This document shows, one piece after another, positions 9,706 through 19,227 of a stretch of 64,000 bases of DNA. The position numbers and the translations under genes were made by a program. Position 1 is the stretch's first letter. Each line of letters starts with the position of its first letter. This DNA comes from Candidatus Rifleibacteriota bacterium (lineage in GTDB: Bacteria > Muiribacteriota > Ozemobacteria > Ozemobacterales > Ozemobacteraceae), in the NCBI GenBank assembly GCA_024710355.1, contig JANJUX010000051.1, positions 17,101-81,100 of the forward strand, written 5' to 3'. A model generated the notes under the pieces. It was not told the DNA's origin and did not search any database. It saw only the letters and a list, made by a program, of their open reading frames with translations.

Positions 9706-11367
9706 GTGACAAAAAATACCGGAAATCTGGGTGTATTTGTAACAGCCCTGATTCTGATTGTGCTGCTTTGCCCGACCGTGCTTTCTGCCGGTCGACAGGT
9801 GCGGGTCGGGGTTTACCAGAATGCGCCCAAGGTTTTTACCGATGAATCTGGCATGCCGGCCGGCATTTTTATCGATGTTATAAGACACATTGCCGCGGCC
9901 GAAGACTGGGACCTGCAATTTGTCACCGGCTCCTGGATGGAAGGGCTGGAAAGACTTGCCAGCGGTCAGATAGATTTGATGCCCGACGTGGCCCATACTG
10001 CTGACCGTGCCCGCCATTTTTCGTTTCATTCCATACCGGTTCTTTCGTCATGGTTTCAGGTGTATGCCCGCCAGGGCAGCCATATTCAATCTATTCTGGA
10101 TCTTGCCGGCAAAAGAATCGTGGTTTTACAGGGATCTGTGCAACAGGATGCTTTTGCGCTCATGGCAAAGAGCTTCGGGCTCGAAGTGACCCTTGTGAAG
10201 GCTCCTGATTACGAGTCGGTTTTTTCGGCAGTTGTAAAGGGTGAGGCAGATGCCGCAATCGCAAACCAGTTTTATGGCAACATGCATGCGAAAAAATTTG
10301 GCCTGGAAGACACGGCCATCATCTTCAATCCCTCGTCTCTGCATTTTGCCGCCCCATTGAACAGAAACAGCTATTTGCTCGACAGAATCGACGAGCACAT
10401 GCGCCTGCTCAAAAGTGATACAAATTCAATATATTATCAGTCGCTCAAAAACTGGACCCGTGAAACTGTCAGTTATAAGCTGCCGGATGAGCTGAAAGCG
10501 GTTGCTATGGTTGTTCTGGCATCCCTGCTTTTAAGTGTTGCCGGCAGCCTTATTCTTAAACGGCAGGTAAATGCCAGAACCATGGAATTACAGCAGAGTC
10601 ATCGCGAGCTTGAAACGAGAGTTGTCGAGCGAACTGCCGAACTTGCTGCAGCCATGAAGCGCGCCGAGGAATCGGACAGAATAAAATCCGCTTTTCTTGC
10701 GAGTATGTCGCACGAATTGCGCACACCGCTCAATTCAATCATCGGCTTTACCGGCATATTGTTGCAGGGCCTCGCTGGGCCGATGAATGAAGAGCAGAAC
10801 AAGCAGCTGGGTATGGTACAGAAAAGCGCCCGGCATCTTCTGGCTCTGATCAACGATGTTCTCGATATTTCCAAGATCGAGGCCGGTCAACTGCAGCTTT
10901 CAATCGCCAGATTCAACCTCAGGCCCTCGCTCGAAAAAATTGTGATGATGCTGACTCCTATGGCAGCGGATAAAGGCCTTGAGCTGCGCTGCCAGATTGC
11001 AGAAGACGTTGGCGAAGTTTTATCTGACCAGCGTCGAATTGAGCAGATAGTTCTCAATCTTCTCAATAACGCCCTTAAATTCACAGAAAAGGGCCACGTA
11101 AGTCTTGATTGTCGTATGGAAAATGGCTGCTGCCTGATAGATATCTCAGATACCGGCATCGGAATGGAGGCTGACAAGCTGCGGGAAATATTTCTGCCAT
11201 TTCACCAGCTTGACTCGGGGCTGGCGAGAAAGCACGAAGGCACCGGCCTGGGGCTTTCAATATGCAAAAAACTGCTGGAAATGATGGGAGGAACTATCGA
11301 TGTGAAAAGCCAGCCCGGCGTTGGCAGTCGATTCTTTGTTTCTTTTCCGGCAAATAAGGGAGTTTGA
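9706..11367 (+). CDS. Sensor histidine kinase with periplasmic solute-binding (SBP_bac_3) input domain
   Basis: This inner-membrane kinase (553 residues) should read a small ligand outside and autophosphorylate a histidine inside. The GTG at 9706 is preferred over upstream codons because GGGAGG lies five bases before it and the product then begins with a signal/anchor segment. Residues about 30-255 match a family 3 solute-binding domain (VRVGVYQNAPKVF, PAGIFIDVIRHIA, GQIDLMPDVA). A membrane segment (about 264-285) and a short coiled coil lead to HisKA with SHELRTPLNS. The ATPase domain has the N box NLLNNALKFT, DTGIGM and GTGLGLSI. There is no receiver of its own, but the next gene encodes one two bases downstream, so phosphotransfer to it is likely. 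Confidence 0.93.
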   Translation: MTKNTGNLGVFVTALILIVLLCPTVLSAGRQVRVGVYQNAPKVFTDESGMPAGIFIDVIRHIAAAEDWDLQFVTGSWMEGLERLASGQIDLMPDVAHTADRARHFSFHSIPVLSSWFQVYARQGSHIQSILDLAGKRIVVLQGSVQQDAFALMAKSFGLEVTLVKAPDYESVFSAVVKGEADAAIANQFYGNMHAKKFGLEDTAIIFNPSSLHFAAPLNRNSYLLDRIDEHMRLLKSDTNSIYYQSLKNWTRETVSYKLPDELKAVAMVVLASLLLSVAGSLILKRQVNARTMELQQSHRELETRVVERTAELAAAMKRAEESDRIKSAFLASMSHELRTPLNSIIGFTGILLQGLAGPMNEEQNKQLGMVQKSARHLLALINDVLDISKIEAGQLQLSIARFNLRPSLEKIVMMLTPMAADKGLELRCQIAEDVGEVLSDQRRIEQIVLNLLNNALKFTEKGHVSLDCRMENGCCLIDISDTGIGMEADKLREIFLPFHQLDSGLARKHEGTGLGLSICKKLLEMMGGTIDVKSQPGVGSRFFVSFPANKGV

Positions 11368-11369
11368 TT

Positions 11370-11756
11370 GTGTCCAGAAAGCTTCTTATTATCGAAGACA
11401 ATGAGCAGAACTACTATATGATGCGGTTTCTGCTCGAAAAAAAAGGGTTCAAGGTCGTCGGGGCCGACAATGGCAGACTTGGTGTCGAAATGGCTTTGAG
11501 TGAAAAGCCCGATGCCATTCTGCTCGACATTCAGCTGCCCGAAATGGACGGCTATGCGGTCGCTGCCGAGTTGAAAAAGCATGCTGAACTTGATGATGTT
11601 CCGATTATCGCCGTGACCTCATACGCCATGGTGGGCGATCGTGAGAATATTATGGCCGCCGGCGCTACCGGTTACATTGAAAAGCCCATAAATCCAGATA
11701 CTTTCGTAGATGAAATTTCCAGATTCGTTCAAGACAAAAAGCCACAATCGGAGTAA
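11370..11756 (+). CDS. Single-domain response regulator (DivK/CheY-like)
   Basis: This is a 128-residue receiver with no output domain. It has the acidic pair in IIEDNEQN, the phospho-acceptor aspartate in AILLDIQLPEMDG, the conserved threonine/serine in VTSYAM and the lysine in IEKPINP. I use the GTG at 11370, with AAGGGAG a few bases upstream inside the kinase gene; a TTG six bases earlier is also possible. It most likely takes phosphate from the kinase just upstream and acts by protein contact or as a relay to the hybrid kinase that starts three bases after its stop. Confidence 0.93.
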   Translation: MSRKLLIIEDNEQNYYMMRFLLEKKGFKVVGADNGRLGVEMALSEKPDAILLDIQLPEMDGYAVAAELKKHAELDDVPIIAVTSYAMVGDRENIMAAGATGYIEKPINPDTFVDEISRFVQDKKPQSE

Positions 11757-11759
11757 TAC

Positions 11760-13811
11760 ATGGATATACTGATAGTCGATGACCATGAAGAGAACATTTA
11801 TTTCCTTTCTTTATTACTGAAAGGTCACGGTCATACCGTACATCCTGCAGTTAATGGCGCCGAAGCCCTGGAAATCCTGAACAGACAGCAGGTTGAACTT
11901 GTCATCAGTGATATTCTCATGCCTGTCATGGACGGTTTTCAGTTGTGTCGCACAATCAAGGCCGATGCAAAGCTCGCTGGCGTTCCAATAATTTTTTACA
12001 CAGCGACCTACACCGGGCCTCAGGACGAAGAACTGTCAATGAAGGTTGGTGCGAGCAGATTCGTTATTAAGCCCTGCGAACCGGATGAGTTGATGCGCGT
12101 CGTCAATGAAGTTCTCGCAGAATCGCAGACGAAAGCCGGGCCGGTTGTTCCTGTGGCTGTAAACGACGAAGAAGTTCTGAAGCTTTACAGCGAGCGCCTG
12201 GTAAGAAAACTCGAACAGAAAATGCTGGAGCTTGAGGCAGAAGTCGTCGCAAGAAAAGAAGCAGAAAAAGTCCTTACCGCCAGCGAAAGAAGATATCGTT
12301 CTCTTTACGACAGTATTCGCGATGCCCTGGTTGTGGCCAGTTCCGATCGCATGATTCTCGCCTGCAACCCTGCTTTTGAGACACTTTTTGGGTTTGCGCC
12401 CGATGAGGTGGTCGGCAGATCGATCAGCCTGATCTACGAGCATGAAAAGGACTTTGCCGAAGTCAGCGAGATCATGAACGCGCTGAACGAGACGAACAAT
12501 TCGATCAGGATAATCAGTTTCCTTCGCCGTGACGGAACCGTATTCACCGGCGAAACAAATCTTTTTTGTCTATACGACGACGCAGACCAGTTTACGGGCT
12601 ATGTGTGCATGATAAGAGATATCACCGACAGAATCAATGCTGACAAGGCCAGAAAAAATCTCGAGCTGCAGCTGCAGCAGGCTCAGAAAATGGAGTCACT
12701 CGGGTTGCTGGCCGGTGGAGTTGCGCATGATTTCAACAATCTGCTGTCGGTCATTCTGGGTTATTCAGAAATAATGCAGTCGCATTTTACTGAAAGTGAC
12801 AAAAACTATGAATACGCTCACGAGATACATCAGGCCGGCCTGCGGGCCAGGGGCCTGACGACGCAGCTGCTTGCCTTCAGCCGCAAACAAAGGCTTGAGA
12901 AAAGCAGTGTCGATGCCTGCAGTGTCGTGAGTGGTTTCCAGAAACTGCTTGCGAGAATGATCGGGGAAGAAGTAAAACTGCAGGTGTGTCTGCCGGATCT
13001 GCAACTTCCGGTAGTCGCTGATGTGGGCCAGCTTGAACAGGTTTTGATGAATCTGGCAATAAACGCCCGCGATGCCATGCCTGGCGGCGGCACTCTGACC
13101 ATAGAAGTTGCCCGCGCTGAGTTCGATGTCCTGAGTTCCTTTCAGATTTCAGAACTGCCGCCCGGAGCATACGCCATGATTGCAGTAAGCGATACCGGCT
13201 GTGGCATAAGCAGTGAGAATGTTTCGCGCATTTTTGAACCATTTTTCACCACTAAAGACAAGGGGGGCACCGGCCTTGGTCTGGCCGTGTCCTACGGTAT
13301 CATAAAACAGCATGGTGGCTCGATCTGGGTTTACACCGAGGCCGGTCGGGGAACGACCTTCAAAATTTACCTGCCGCTCAACAAAGAGGCTGATTCGGTA
13401 GTCGAAGCCGATACAGGGTTTTATGAAAAATGTGATGCTACTATCCTGGTGATCGAGGATGACAAAACCGTCCTGAATATGATCAACGAAATTCTGACCC
13501 GCGCCGGGTACCGGGTTATCAGCAGTTCTGACCCTGTTGATGCTTTGATCCTGGCAAAAGGCTTTGCTGAAAATATTCACCTGATCATATCAGACCTTAA
13601 AATGCCGAGAATGCGCGGGCCGCAGGTGTGCGAACAGATCTGCCAACTGCACCCCGAGGCAAAAGTTGTTTTTATGTCAGGATACCCGACGACAGCTTTA
13701 ACTGAGGGCAGTGACAATGTCAAAAAAGCTGTTTTCCTGCAAAAGCCGATAATGGTCAACTCGCTGCTCAGCAAATGCCGCCAGATTTTAAGCCAGAGCA
13801 AAACCCCCTGA
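11760..13811 (+). CDS. Hybrid sensor kinase: REC-PAS-HisKA-HATPase-REC
   Basis: This soluble 683-residue kinase has no membrane segment. The N-terminal receiver (1-125) has DDHEEN, the acceptor aspartate in VISDILMPVMDG and FVIKP. A helical linker leads to a PAS domain (about 185-300, RYRSLYDSIRDALVV). The kinase core has GGVAHDFNNLLSVILGYSE (phosphohistidine near residue 325), an ATPase with NLAINARDAM, DTGCGIS and GTGLGLAVSYG, and a second receiver (about 560-680) with IEDDK and ISDLKMPRMRGP. The histidine box is the HDFNN type common in cytoplasmic hybrid kinases. GGAG overlaps the end of the previous gene. With its two neighbours it forms a multistep relay; no DNA-binding output is encoded in the operon. 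Confidence 0.94.
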   Translation: MDILIVDDHEENIYFLSLLLKGHGHTVHPAVNGAEALEILNRQQVELVISDILMPVMDGFQLCRTIKADAKLAGVPIIFYTATYTGPQDEELSMKVGASRFVIKPCEPDELMRVVNEVLAESQTKAGPVVPVAVNDEEVLKLYSERLVRKLEQKMLELEAEVVARKEAEKVLTASERRYRSLYDSIRDALVVASSDRMILACNPAFETLFGFAPDEVVGRSISLIYEHEKDFAEVSEIMNALNETNNSIRIISFLRRDGTVFTGETNLFCLYDDADQFTGYVCMIRDITDRINADKARKNLELQLQQAQKMESLGLLAGGVAHDFNNLLSVILGYSEIMQSHFTESDKNYEYAHEIHQAGLRARGLTTQLLAFSRKQRLEKSSVDACSVVSGFQKLLARMIGEEVKLQVCLPDLQLPVVADVGQLEQVLMNLAINARDAMPGGGTLTIEVARAEFDVLSSFQISELPPGAYAMIAVSDTGCGISSENVSRIFEPFFTTKDKGGTGLGLAVSYGIIKQHGGSIWVYTEAGRGTTFKIYLPLNKEADSVVEADTGFYEKCDATILVIEDDKTVLNMINEILTRAGYRVISSSDPVDALILAKGFAENIHLIISDLKMPRMRGPQVCEQICQLHPEAKVVFMSGYPTTALTEGSDNVKKAVFLQKPIMVNSLLSKCRQILSQSKTP

Positions 13812-13873
13812 CAGCCCGCCGCCACAAAACAGTCCCTTCAATGCCAATGTGACAGACGGCTGGTTTCCTGCGA

Positions 13874-14689
13874 TTACTCGAAGTAAAGTTCGGGGGAGCG
13901 CACGGTTTGGCCGTGGGCGCGGCTTTCTAGGCTGAAAATCGTTACGAAGCCAGCGGCGATGTTTTTTTGAGGGTCGGCCATGATGATCATGCCGAAGTCC
14001 TGCCAGCTGTTGCTGCGCTGCATGGTTTGCCAGTGACCCCGGAACATCTCGCTGATCTCGATATATGAGACATTGCCGCCACCCTTGATGACGCCGCGGC
14101 AGCTGATGTTTCGATCAAAATCGCCACCCTCGATGTGCCAGGTTAACAGAGGTGCCGAGTAATACCAGTCGCAGCCTCGATGCTTTTTTTCTCTGGTTCT
14201 GAATTTGTCTGAGCCTTCCTGAAATGGGCGTGTCAGGGGGTAAATTACCACCGGCATCTCGGCCGGGCCCTGATTTTTGTCACTGGTGATCTTCAGATAC
14301 ACCCGTTTTAGATCAAATTCTGCTAGATTGACACCGGCGAGGGCAAACGCCTCTGCCACTTCGAATCGGAGAAGATAACGCAGGGTAGTCGGCCCGCCCC
14401 AGACACCGATCTCACCGGTATGATCGCCGCCGGCGTTGCGGTTGTCACGCCATGAACGATTATTGGCGTGCGGATGGCGAATGAAGGCGTCGGTGCCGGT
14501 TCTGACAACTACCCGGCCGCGGCGGCTTCTCTCGGGCACAAACGGCCAGCGCAGAAGTTTAAGGCATTTCGGGCATTCGGCCGTATCGCTGTTTACCAGA
14601 AACGAGCAGCCCGGGCAGCGGCTGATTGCAGCGACCGGCAGCAGGCCTGCAAAAAACAGGACTGCCAGAAGAAGCAGTATTTTTTTCAT
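13874..14689 (-). CDS. Secreted protein with N-terminal zinc ribbon and DNRLRE-like domain
   Basis: The 271-residue product has a signal peptide (MKKILLLLAVLFFAGLLPVAA). CPGC and CPKC 14 residues apart follow it, a zinc-ribbon pattern placed in the exported part, which is unusual. The rest (about 60-271) is beta-rich, with LRYLLRFEV and a WHIEGGDFD segment. This recalls DNRLRE/disaggregatase-type carbohydrate-associated beta-sandwich domains, but I cannot be sure. The start codon overlaps the stop of the HEAT-repeat gene by four bases, so the two are translationally coupled. No catalytic residues can be assigned. Confidence 0.7.
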   Translation of the reverse strand: MKKILLLLAVLFFAGLLPVAAISRCPGCSFLVNSDTAECPKCLKLLRWPFVPERSRRGRVVVRTGTDAFIRHPHANNRSWRDNRNAGGDHTGEIGVWGGPTTLRYLLRFEVAEAFALAGVNLAEFDLKRVYLKITSDKNQGPAEMPVVIYPLTRPFQEGSDKFRTREKKHRGCDWYYSAPLLTWHIEGGDFDRNISCRGVIKGGGNVSYIEISEMFRGHWQTMQRSNSWQDFGMIIMADPQKNIAAGFVTIFSLESRAHGQTVRSPELYFE

Positions 14690-17583
14690 GTTCCCTGGGT
14701 TGGCAGCTGCGGATTCTGCTGCGCCTCGACCTTGATGCGGTTGAGCATTTTCGCGGCGTAGATTCCCTGCTGGCTTTTGGGGCCGGCAGCTTTGGCAACC
14801 TTCATAAAGACCTGCGCCGCTTCGCGGTAAGCGCGACGGCGGTAATAGACCATGCCGAGATTCAGCTTGAGCGTGATATCTTCTGGGCTGATACCGGTTG
14901 CCATGACGTAGGCCTTGGTGGCGTCGATGAGCTTGCCGGTTTTGTAATAAAGGTTGCCGAGAGCCGAATACACGTAGGCCGCCCGCGGATTGATCTTGAC
15001 CGCGTCTTTGAGAAACTTTTCGGCCTCGCGCATCGCACCCTGGCGCATCTGCTTCATGCCTTCGTTAAACGCCTTCTGGAAAAGTTCCTGTTGCTTGCGG
15101 GCATTGGCGATGGCTTTTTCGGTTTTGCTGAATTCTTCGGGTGGTAGTATTGCTTCGAGGGCTGCAAGCGCGTCGCGGCTGATAATCGGGTCTTTGTCTT
15201 TGAGGGCCTGAATCAGCACGGTTCTGGCGGTGGTGGCGCGCAGAGTGCCAAGGGCTCTGATCGCGACGCGGCGTTCGTCCCAGGTGGTTTCCGGCTGGGC
15301 CATTCTGATGAATTCGGGTATGATTTCGGGGTTGCCGAGTTCAGCAAGGGCCTCGATGTAAGCCAGGCGCGTGTCGCTTTCCTTTTCGCGGTCGAAGCGC
15401 TTCTTGAGCTCTTCGTAGCAGCGCGGGTGATTGGTGCGGGCCAGGGCCTTGATAATATGATTCTTAAGATCGAGATTGTCTTCGTCGAGCAGCTTGAGAA
15501 GATCGATAAAGGCGCGATTAACACGCATTTCGCCAAGAATTCTGATCGCCTGAAATTTAAGCGACCATGACTCGCGCTGCAGTGTCGAAATAAGCCCCGG
15601 AACCGCCCGATCATCGCCAATTCGACCCAGAGAAACAATGGCGGCCATCGCAAGATCTTCGTCGTCGTCTTCAAGCGCCTCGGTAAGGGCGCTTACCGAT
15701 GAATTGTCGCCAAGAATGCCCAGTGTTTCAGCTGCGGCGATGCGGGCCGGCCAGTATTCATCCTTGAGGTGTGACTGTACGGCAGCACTGTCATCTGAAG
15801 AACCGATCTGGCCGAGGCAGAGAATTGCCTGTCGTCTGATTTCCTCGGATTTGCTCTGCAGCAGCTGAATGATGTGGGTGCGCGCCTCTTTCTTGAAGCC
15901 GAGCAGAGTGCGGCGGATCCAGTAATTGACATGCTCGTCGAATTTGCCGAGGTTTCTGAGCAGTCGCGGTAAGATAAGTTCAGGCTGCATACGCTGAAAG
16001 GTACTGCAGACGCTTTCGAGCAGACTGCGCTTTTCGCTTTTGAAAAGGGCGAAGAGGTCATCGATAATTTCGGCGCCATAATTGGCAAGCGCCTTTTGTG
16101 CCGCATCACGAATCGACTCGGAAGCATCTTCGAGGGCCTTGAACAGCAGTGGCAGCGACATGCTCGATCTGATCTTGCCGAGCGAGCGCAGAACCCAGTA
16201 GCGCGTTTCTGAATCGGAAGCGTCGGTGGCGAGCACCGAGAGTTCCATCAGGGCTTCTTCGCCGTAACTACCAAGCACATCGGAAGTGGTTTTTCTGATG
16301 GTCCAGGAACGATCTTTGAAAAGCCTTACCAGATGCGTATAGACACCGGCAGGCCTGATTTCGCCGACCGAGCGCAGCGCCCAGTATCTGACGTCTTCTT
16401 CGGCCGAGTTCAGGGCTTTGAGAAGACTCGGCACCGCTTTGCCGCCGAAACTGGTTATGGCTTTGCAGGCGTGTTTGCGCACGACCCAGGCCGGGTCGAG
16501 AAAGCGTTCGATGATGTTCGGCAGAGCGTCGGGGTTTTTGTAAAAGCTCATGGCTTCGAGTGCCGCCATGCGGATTTCGGGGTCGGGGTCAGAGAGAAAC
16601 TTGCGAATTTCTGGGTAGGCGCTTTTTTCGTGCATTTTGCCGAGAATCTTGATTGCCCAGTAGCGCCTTTCCTTGTCCTGGCTTTCAAGAGCTGAAACCA
16701 GCGGAAAAACCGCCTCGCTGCCCATATCGGTCAGCGCCTGGGCTGCAAGAGCACGGCCCATCCAGTATTCACTCGACAGCGAGTCCATCAGATACGGGAT
16801 CGAATGGGTGCCGAAATCTTTGAGAATTTCGTAGATCAGGTCTCTGATCATTTCAGAAGGCTGCGACAGCGCTTCGAAAAGCTTGGCGGCAACATTCGGG
16901 TCGCCGATTTCTCTTAAGGCGCGCAGGGCGGCGATTCTGACACCGATATCCCGGTCCTGCAGTTTTTCGAGCAGAATCTTTGTGTGTGAGCGGTCGCGTA
17001 GATGTCCGAGGCAGATCGCTGCCCAGAACCTGACGTTGGAATCATTGTCTTCGACGGCTGACTTGAGGGCTTCGGCAGCGCCTTTTCCCATTTTCCCGAC
17101 AGCAATGGCCGCTCTTGAACGGATTTTCCAGGATTTGTCGCCGAACTGCCTGACCAGCAGAGCGAGGCTGGCGCGGGGGTGGCGGGCCAGACTGCGGGCT
17201 GCCATGCCGGCGACCTCGTCGCGAGGGTCGCGCATCAGGGTCATGAGGCCCTCGGTGGCTTCGCTGGTATCACAGCTGCCAAGAGCATGGGCGACGCGCA
17301 GACGCACGTCGGCTGACTTGTCGCGGACGAGCGGCAGAAGTATGTCGGGCAGGTTCCCCGGATTGATGAGGCCAAGAGCTTCGATGGCGGCGCAGCGCAC
17401 TTCGCGTGAGCGGTCATTCATAACGCTGGCGATAGGCTCGACAGCAATCGGGGTTTTCAGCTTTCCGAGGGCTTTGACTGCTTTGAGGCGTTTGGTAATA
17501 AGAGTTGACCTCAAGTCGGTTACGAGATCTTCGATTTCTTTCTGAATCTGCGTATCAACCTTGAATTGCGATTTAACCGTCAT
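14686..17583 (-). CDS. Long HEAT-repeat scaffold protein with C-terminal TPRs
   Basis: The protein has 965 residues and no signal peptide or membrane segment. Residues about 20-830 are a continuous run of 25 or so HEAT/PBS-lyase-type units of about 31 residues, each shaped like VRxxAAxALGxIGD or WxxRxxAxxALGxLG. Residues about 850-950 contain TPR helices (AAYVYSALGNLYYKTGKLIDATKAY and a following copy). Such alpha-solenoids are protein-binding scaffolds; nothing shows an enzyme. The start codon is a good ATG with GAGAGGTCGAAA upstream. It is co-transcribed with the secreted zinc-ribbon protein downstream, though the two act in different compartments. Confidence 0.9.
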   Translation of the reverse strand: MTVKSQFKVDTQIQKEIEDLVTDLRSTLITKRLKAVKALGKLKTPIAVEPIASVMNDRSREVRCAAIEALGLINPGNLPDILLPLVRDKSADVRLRVAHALGSCDTSEATEGLMTLMRDPRDEVAGMAARSLARHPRASLALLVRQFGDKSWKIRSRAAIAVGKMGKGAAEALKSAVEDNDSNVRFWAAICLGHLRDRSHTKILLEKLQDRDIGVRIAALRALREIGDPNVAAKLFEALSQPSEMIRDLIYEILKDFGTHSIPYLMDSLSSEYWMGRALAAQALTDMGSEAVFPLVSALESQDKERRYWAIKILGKMHEKSAYPEIRKFLSDPDPEIRMAALEAMSFYKNPDALPNIIERFLDPAWVVRKHACKAITSFGGKAVPSLLKALNSAEEDVRYWALRSVGEIRPAGVYTHLVRLFKDRSWTIRKTTSDVLGSYGEEALMELSVLATDASDSETRYWVLRSLGKIRSSMSLPLLFKALEDASESIRDAAQKALANYGAEIIDDLFALFKSEKRSLLESVCSTFQRMQPELILPRLLRNLGKFDEHVNYWIRRTLLGFKKEARTHIIQLLQSKSEEIRRQAILCLGQIGSSDDSAAVQSHLKDEYWPARIAAAETLGILGDNSSVSALTEALEDDDEDLAMAAIVSLGRIGDDRAVPGLISTLQRESWSLKFQAIRILGEMRVNRAFIDLLKLLDEDNLDLKNHIIKALARTNHPRCYEELKKRFDREKESDTRLAYIEALAELGNPEIIPEFIRMAQPETTWDERRVAIRALGTLRATTARTVLIQALKDKDPIISRDALAALEAILPPEEFSKTEKAIANARKQQELFQKAFNEGMKQMRQGAMREAEKFLKDAVKINPRAAYVYSALGNLYYKTGKLIDATKAYVMATGISPEDITLKLNLGMVYYRRRAYREAAQVFMKVAKAAGPKSQQGIYAAKMLNRIKVEAQQNPQLPTQGT

Positions 17584-17713
17584 TTTCGACCTCTCTGAAG
17601 AAAGAAAATTGCATCGGGCAGTCAGCCTGGAAGATAAAATACCATATTATCAGCCCGCCATAACCAACTCTTTTTCGCAAATGCTTGAGGCTTTGCCGGT
17701 TTTGGGCTGGGTG

Positions 17714-17742
17714 TTGACCAAAACGGGTTTAGTATATATCAT
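17714..17742 (+). promoter_or_regulatory. Candidate promoter for the 17778-19226 gene pair
   Basis: TTGACC (17714-17719), a 17-base spacer and TATCAT (17737-17742). The expected start near 17749 leaves a leader of about 28 bases containing AAGGGGGAAG before the ATG at 17778. Confidence 0.55.
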
Positions 17743-17777
17743 GGCGCTGTTATGACCTTGCATATAAGGGGGAAGTT

Positions 17778-18632
17778 ATGAAGAGGCTTTCTATCGCATT
17801 TCTGGTTACTTTCTGCATGTTTCTCACTGCTTTTGCCGGTGCTGCCGACGTTAACACCGGTCTCAACGATGACGTTATCGTCGCCGGTGAACCGCCCGTT
17901 ACCGGCTATGTAATCGACTGCCACAACCGCATTCTTGAGTTCGTGCTGGGCACGCGCATGACCGTCGCTCAGAAAGAGGCTTTTCTGAACGCCATCACGG
18001 CCGAAGTTTCAGGCATGGCAAGAGAAGACCGCGACAATTTTGTACAGGTGATCGAACTGGTTGACTCGCTCTCCCAGCTCGGCGAAGAAGACCAGGAAGA
18101 AATCCGCCAGGATCTCGAAAAGGACTTTCTTGAAAGCGCTGCCGCCCTCACCGATGATGCTGCGGCCAAACAGTTTCTGGCGTTGAAAAACGACAGCTTC
18201 AAACTGGTTGTCGATCAGGCCGAATTCAATGTAACCAACCAGTCGGTTGAAGCTCTCTCTGAATACCTCGCTTTTGTTGCAAACCCCGAGAAGCCTGTCT
18301 GGCCGGATGCAAAGGCCATCGATGCCATCAAGATCAGAGTTAAGGCCGGTTTTGCCGCCCTTAAAGACGAAGAACGCCAGGCTCTCGATGACTTTCAGCT
18401 CACCTGGTATCTGATTCGCGCTGCCTGGCAGGGTACTGCCGATGTCGCCAAAAAAGACGCCTGGCGCAAGGGTTTTGCCGCTCTTGGTCTCAAGGCCGGC
18501 GAAGTTCCCGAAGTCAATCAGATCAAAGCCGCCATTTCTACCGATGTTTACGGCGACCTGCTCGACGCCGCTACCCAGATGGGTGTTGAACCCCTTGAAT
18601 GGTCTGCCAGCACTACTCTGAAAATCTGGTAA
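17778..18632 (+). CDS. Secreted hypothetical protein, helical
   Basis: I do not recognise this 284-residue protein. It has a signal peptide (MKRLSIAFLVTFCMFLTAFAGA, likely cut after AGA or GAA). The mature part has charged helices rich in Glu, Asp, Ala and Leu, without cysteine pairs apart from a single DCHNR cysteine. It has no membrane segment after the signal, so it should be periplasmic or secreted. A strong AAGGGGG ribosome site and a good promoter suggest steady expression. It shares a transcript with the scramblase-like gene 15 bases downstream. Confidence 0.7.
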   Translation: MKRLSIAFLVTFCMFLTAFAGAADVNTGLNDDVIVAGEPPVTGYVIDCHNRILEFVLGTRMTVAQKEAFLNAITAEVSGMAREDRDNFVQVIELVDSLSQLGEEDQEEIRQDLEKDFLESAAALTDDAAAKQFLALKNDSFKLVVDQAEFNVTNQSVEALSEYLAFVANPEKPVWPDAKAIDAIKIRVKAGFAALKDEERQALDDFQLTWYLIRAAWQGTADVAKKDAWRKGFAALGLKAGEVPEVNQIKAAISTDVYGDLLDAATQMGVEPLEWSASTTLKIW

Positions 18633-18647
18633 GCCGGGAGACAAACC

Positions 18648-19226
18648 ATGGCTTCAATACCAATGAAAAAAAAGTATTTCGTCAGAGAGCTGGTTGGCGC
18701 AACCAGCGTTGGCGAATACTACCTGATCGCCGATCCTGAAAATGACCGGGGCCTGGCGATGGTTGAAGAGCAGACGCCGCTGTCGCAGGTCGTTGCCAGG
18801 GCCTTCCTTGATAAGGCATTTCTGCCGGTGACCCTGGTGATGAAAAATGTCGAGGGTGCCGAAGTTCTTAAAATTACCAAGCCGGCTTCGCTGTTGAAAT
18901 CAGTTTTTACGGTGCATAACGCCGACGGCAGGGTCCTGTGCGTCTTTAAGCACCGTGTCTCTCTGTTTCGCCCTGTAGTCAACGTTGAAGATGGAAACGG
19001 CCAGTCTCTCGGCAGCATAGAAGGCTGCTGGAAATTCAGGCTGTTTCAGTTCAGAGACAACAACGGCAACAGCCTCGCCAGCATCAGACATCTTTATGGC
19101 GGCATTGCCCGCGAGCTGCTGACTACCGCTGACGATTACGAGGTCGATATTCACTCCGACTCTTCAATGAATCTGATAAGTCTTGCAGCTACGATCTGCA
19201 TCGACTTCATGTTTCACGAAAGCTGA
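18648..19226 (+). CDS. LURP-one-related / phospholipid-scramblase-like protein
   Basis: The 192-residue product fits the Tubby C-terminal-like beta-barrel superfamily that holds LURP-one and scramblases. The pattern is KKKYFVRELVGATSVGEYYLIAD, repeated ADGRVLCVFKHRVSLFRPVVNVED and GNSLASIRHLYGG strands, and a hydrophobic C-terminal helix (MNLISLAATICIDFMF). Bacterial members have no settled function; lipid or membrane association is a family-level guess. No signal peptide is present. It ends two bases from the convergent M55 peptidase gene. Confidence 0.72.
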   Translation: MASIPMKKKYFVRELVGATSVGEYYLIADPENDRGLAMVEEQTPLSQVVARAFLDKAFLPVTLVMKNVEGAEVLKITKPASLLKSVFTVHNADGRVLCVFKHRVSLFRPVVNVEDGNGQSLGSIEGCWKFRLFQFRDNNGNSLASIRHLYGGIARELLTTADDYEVDIHSDSSMNLISLAATICIDFMFHES

Positions 19227-19227
19227 T

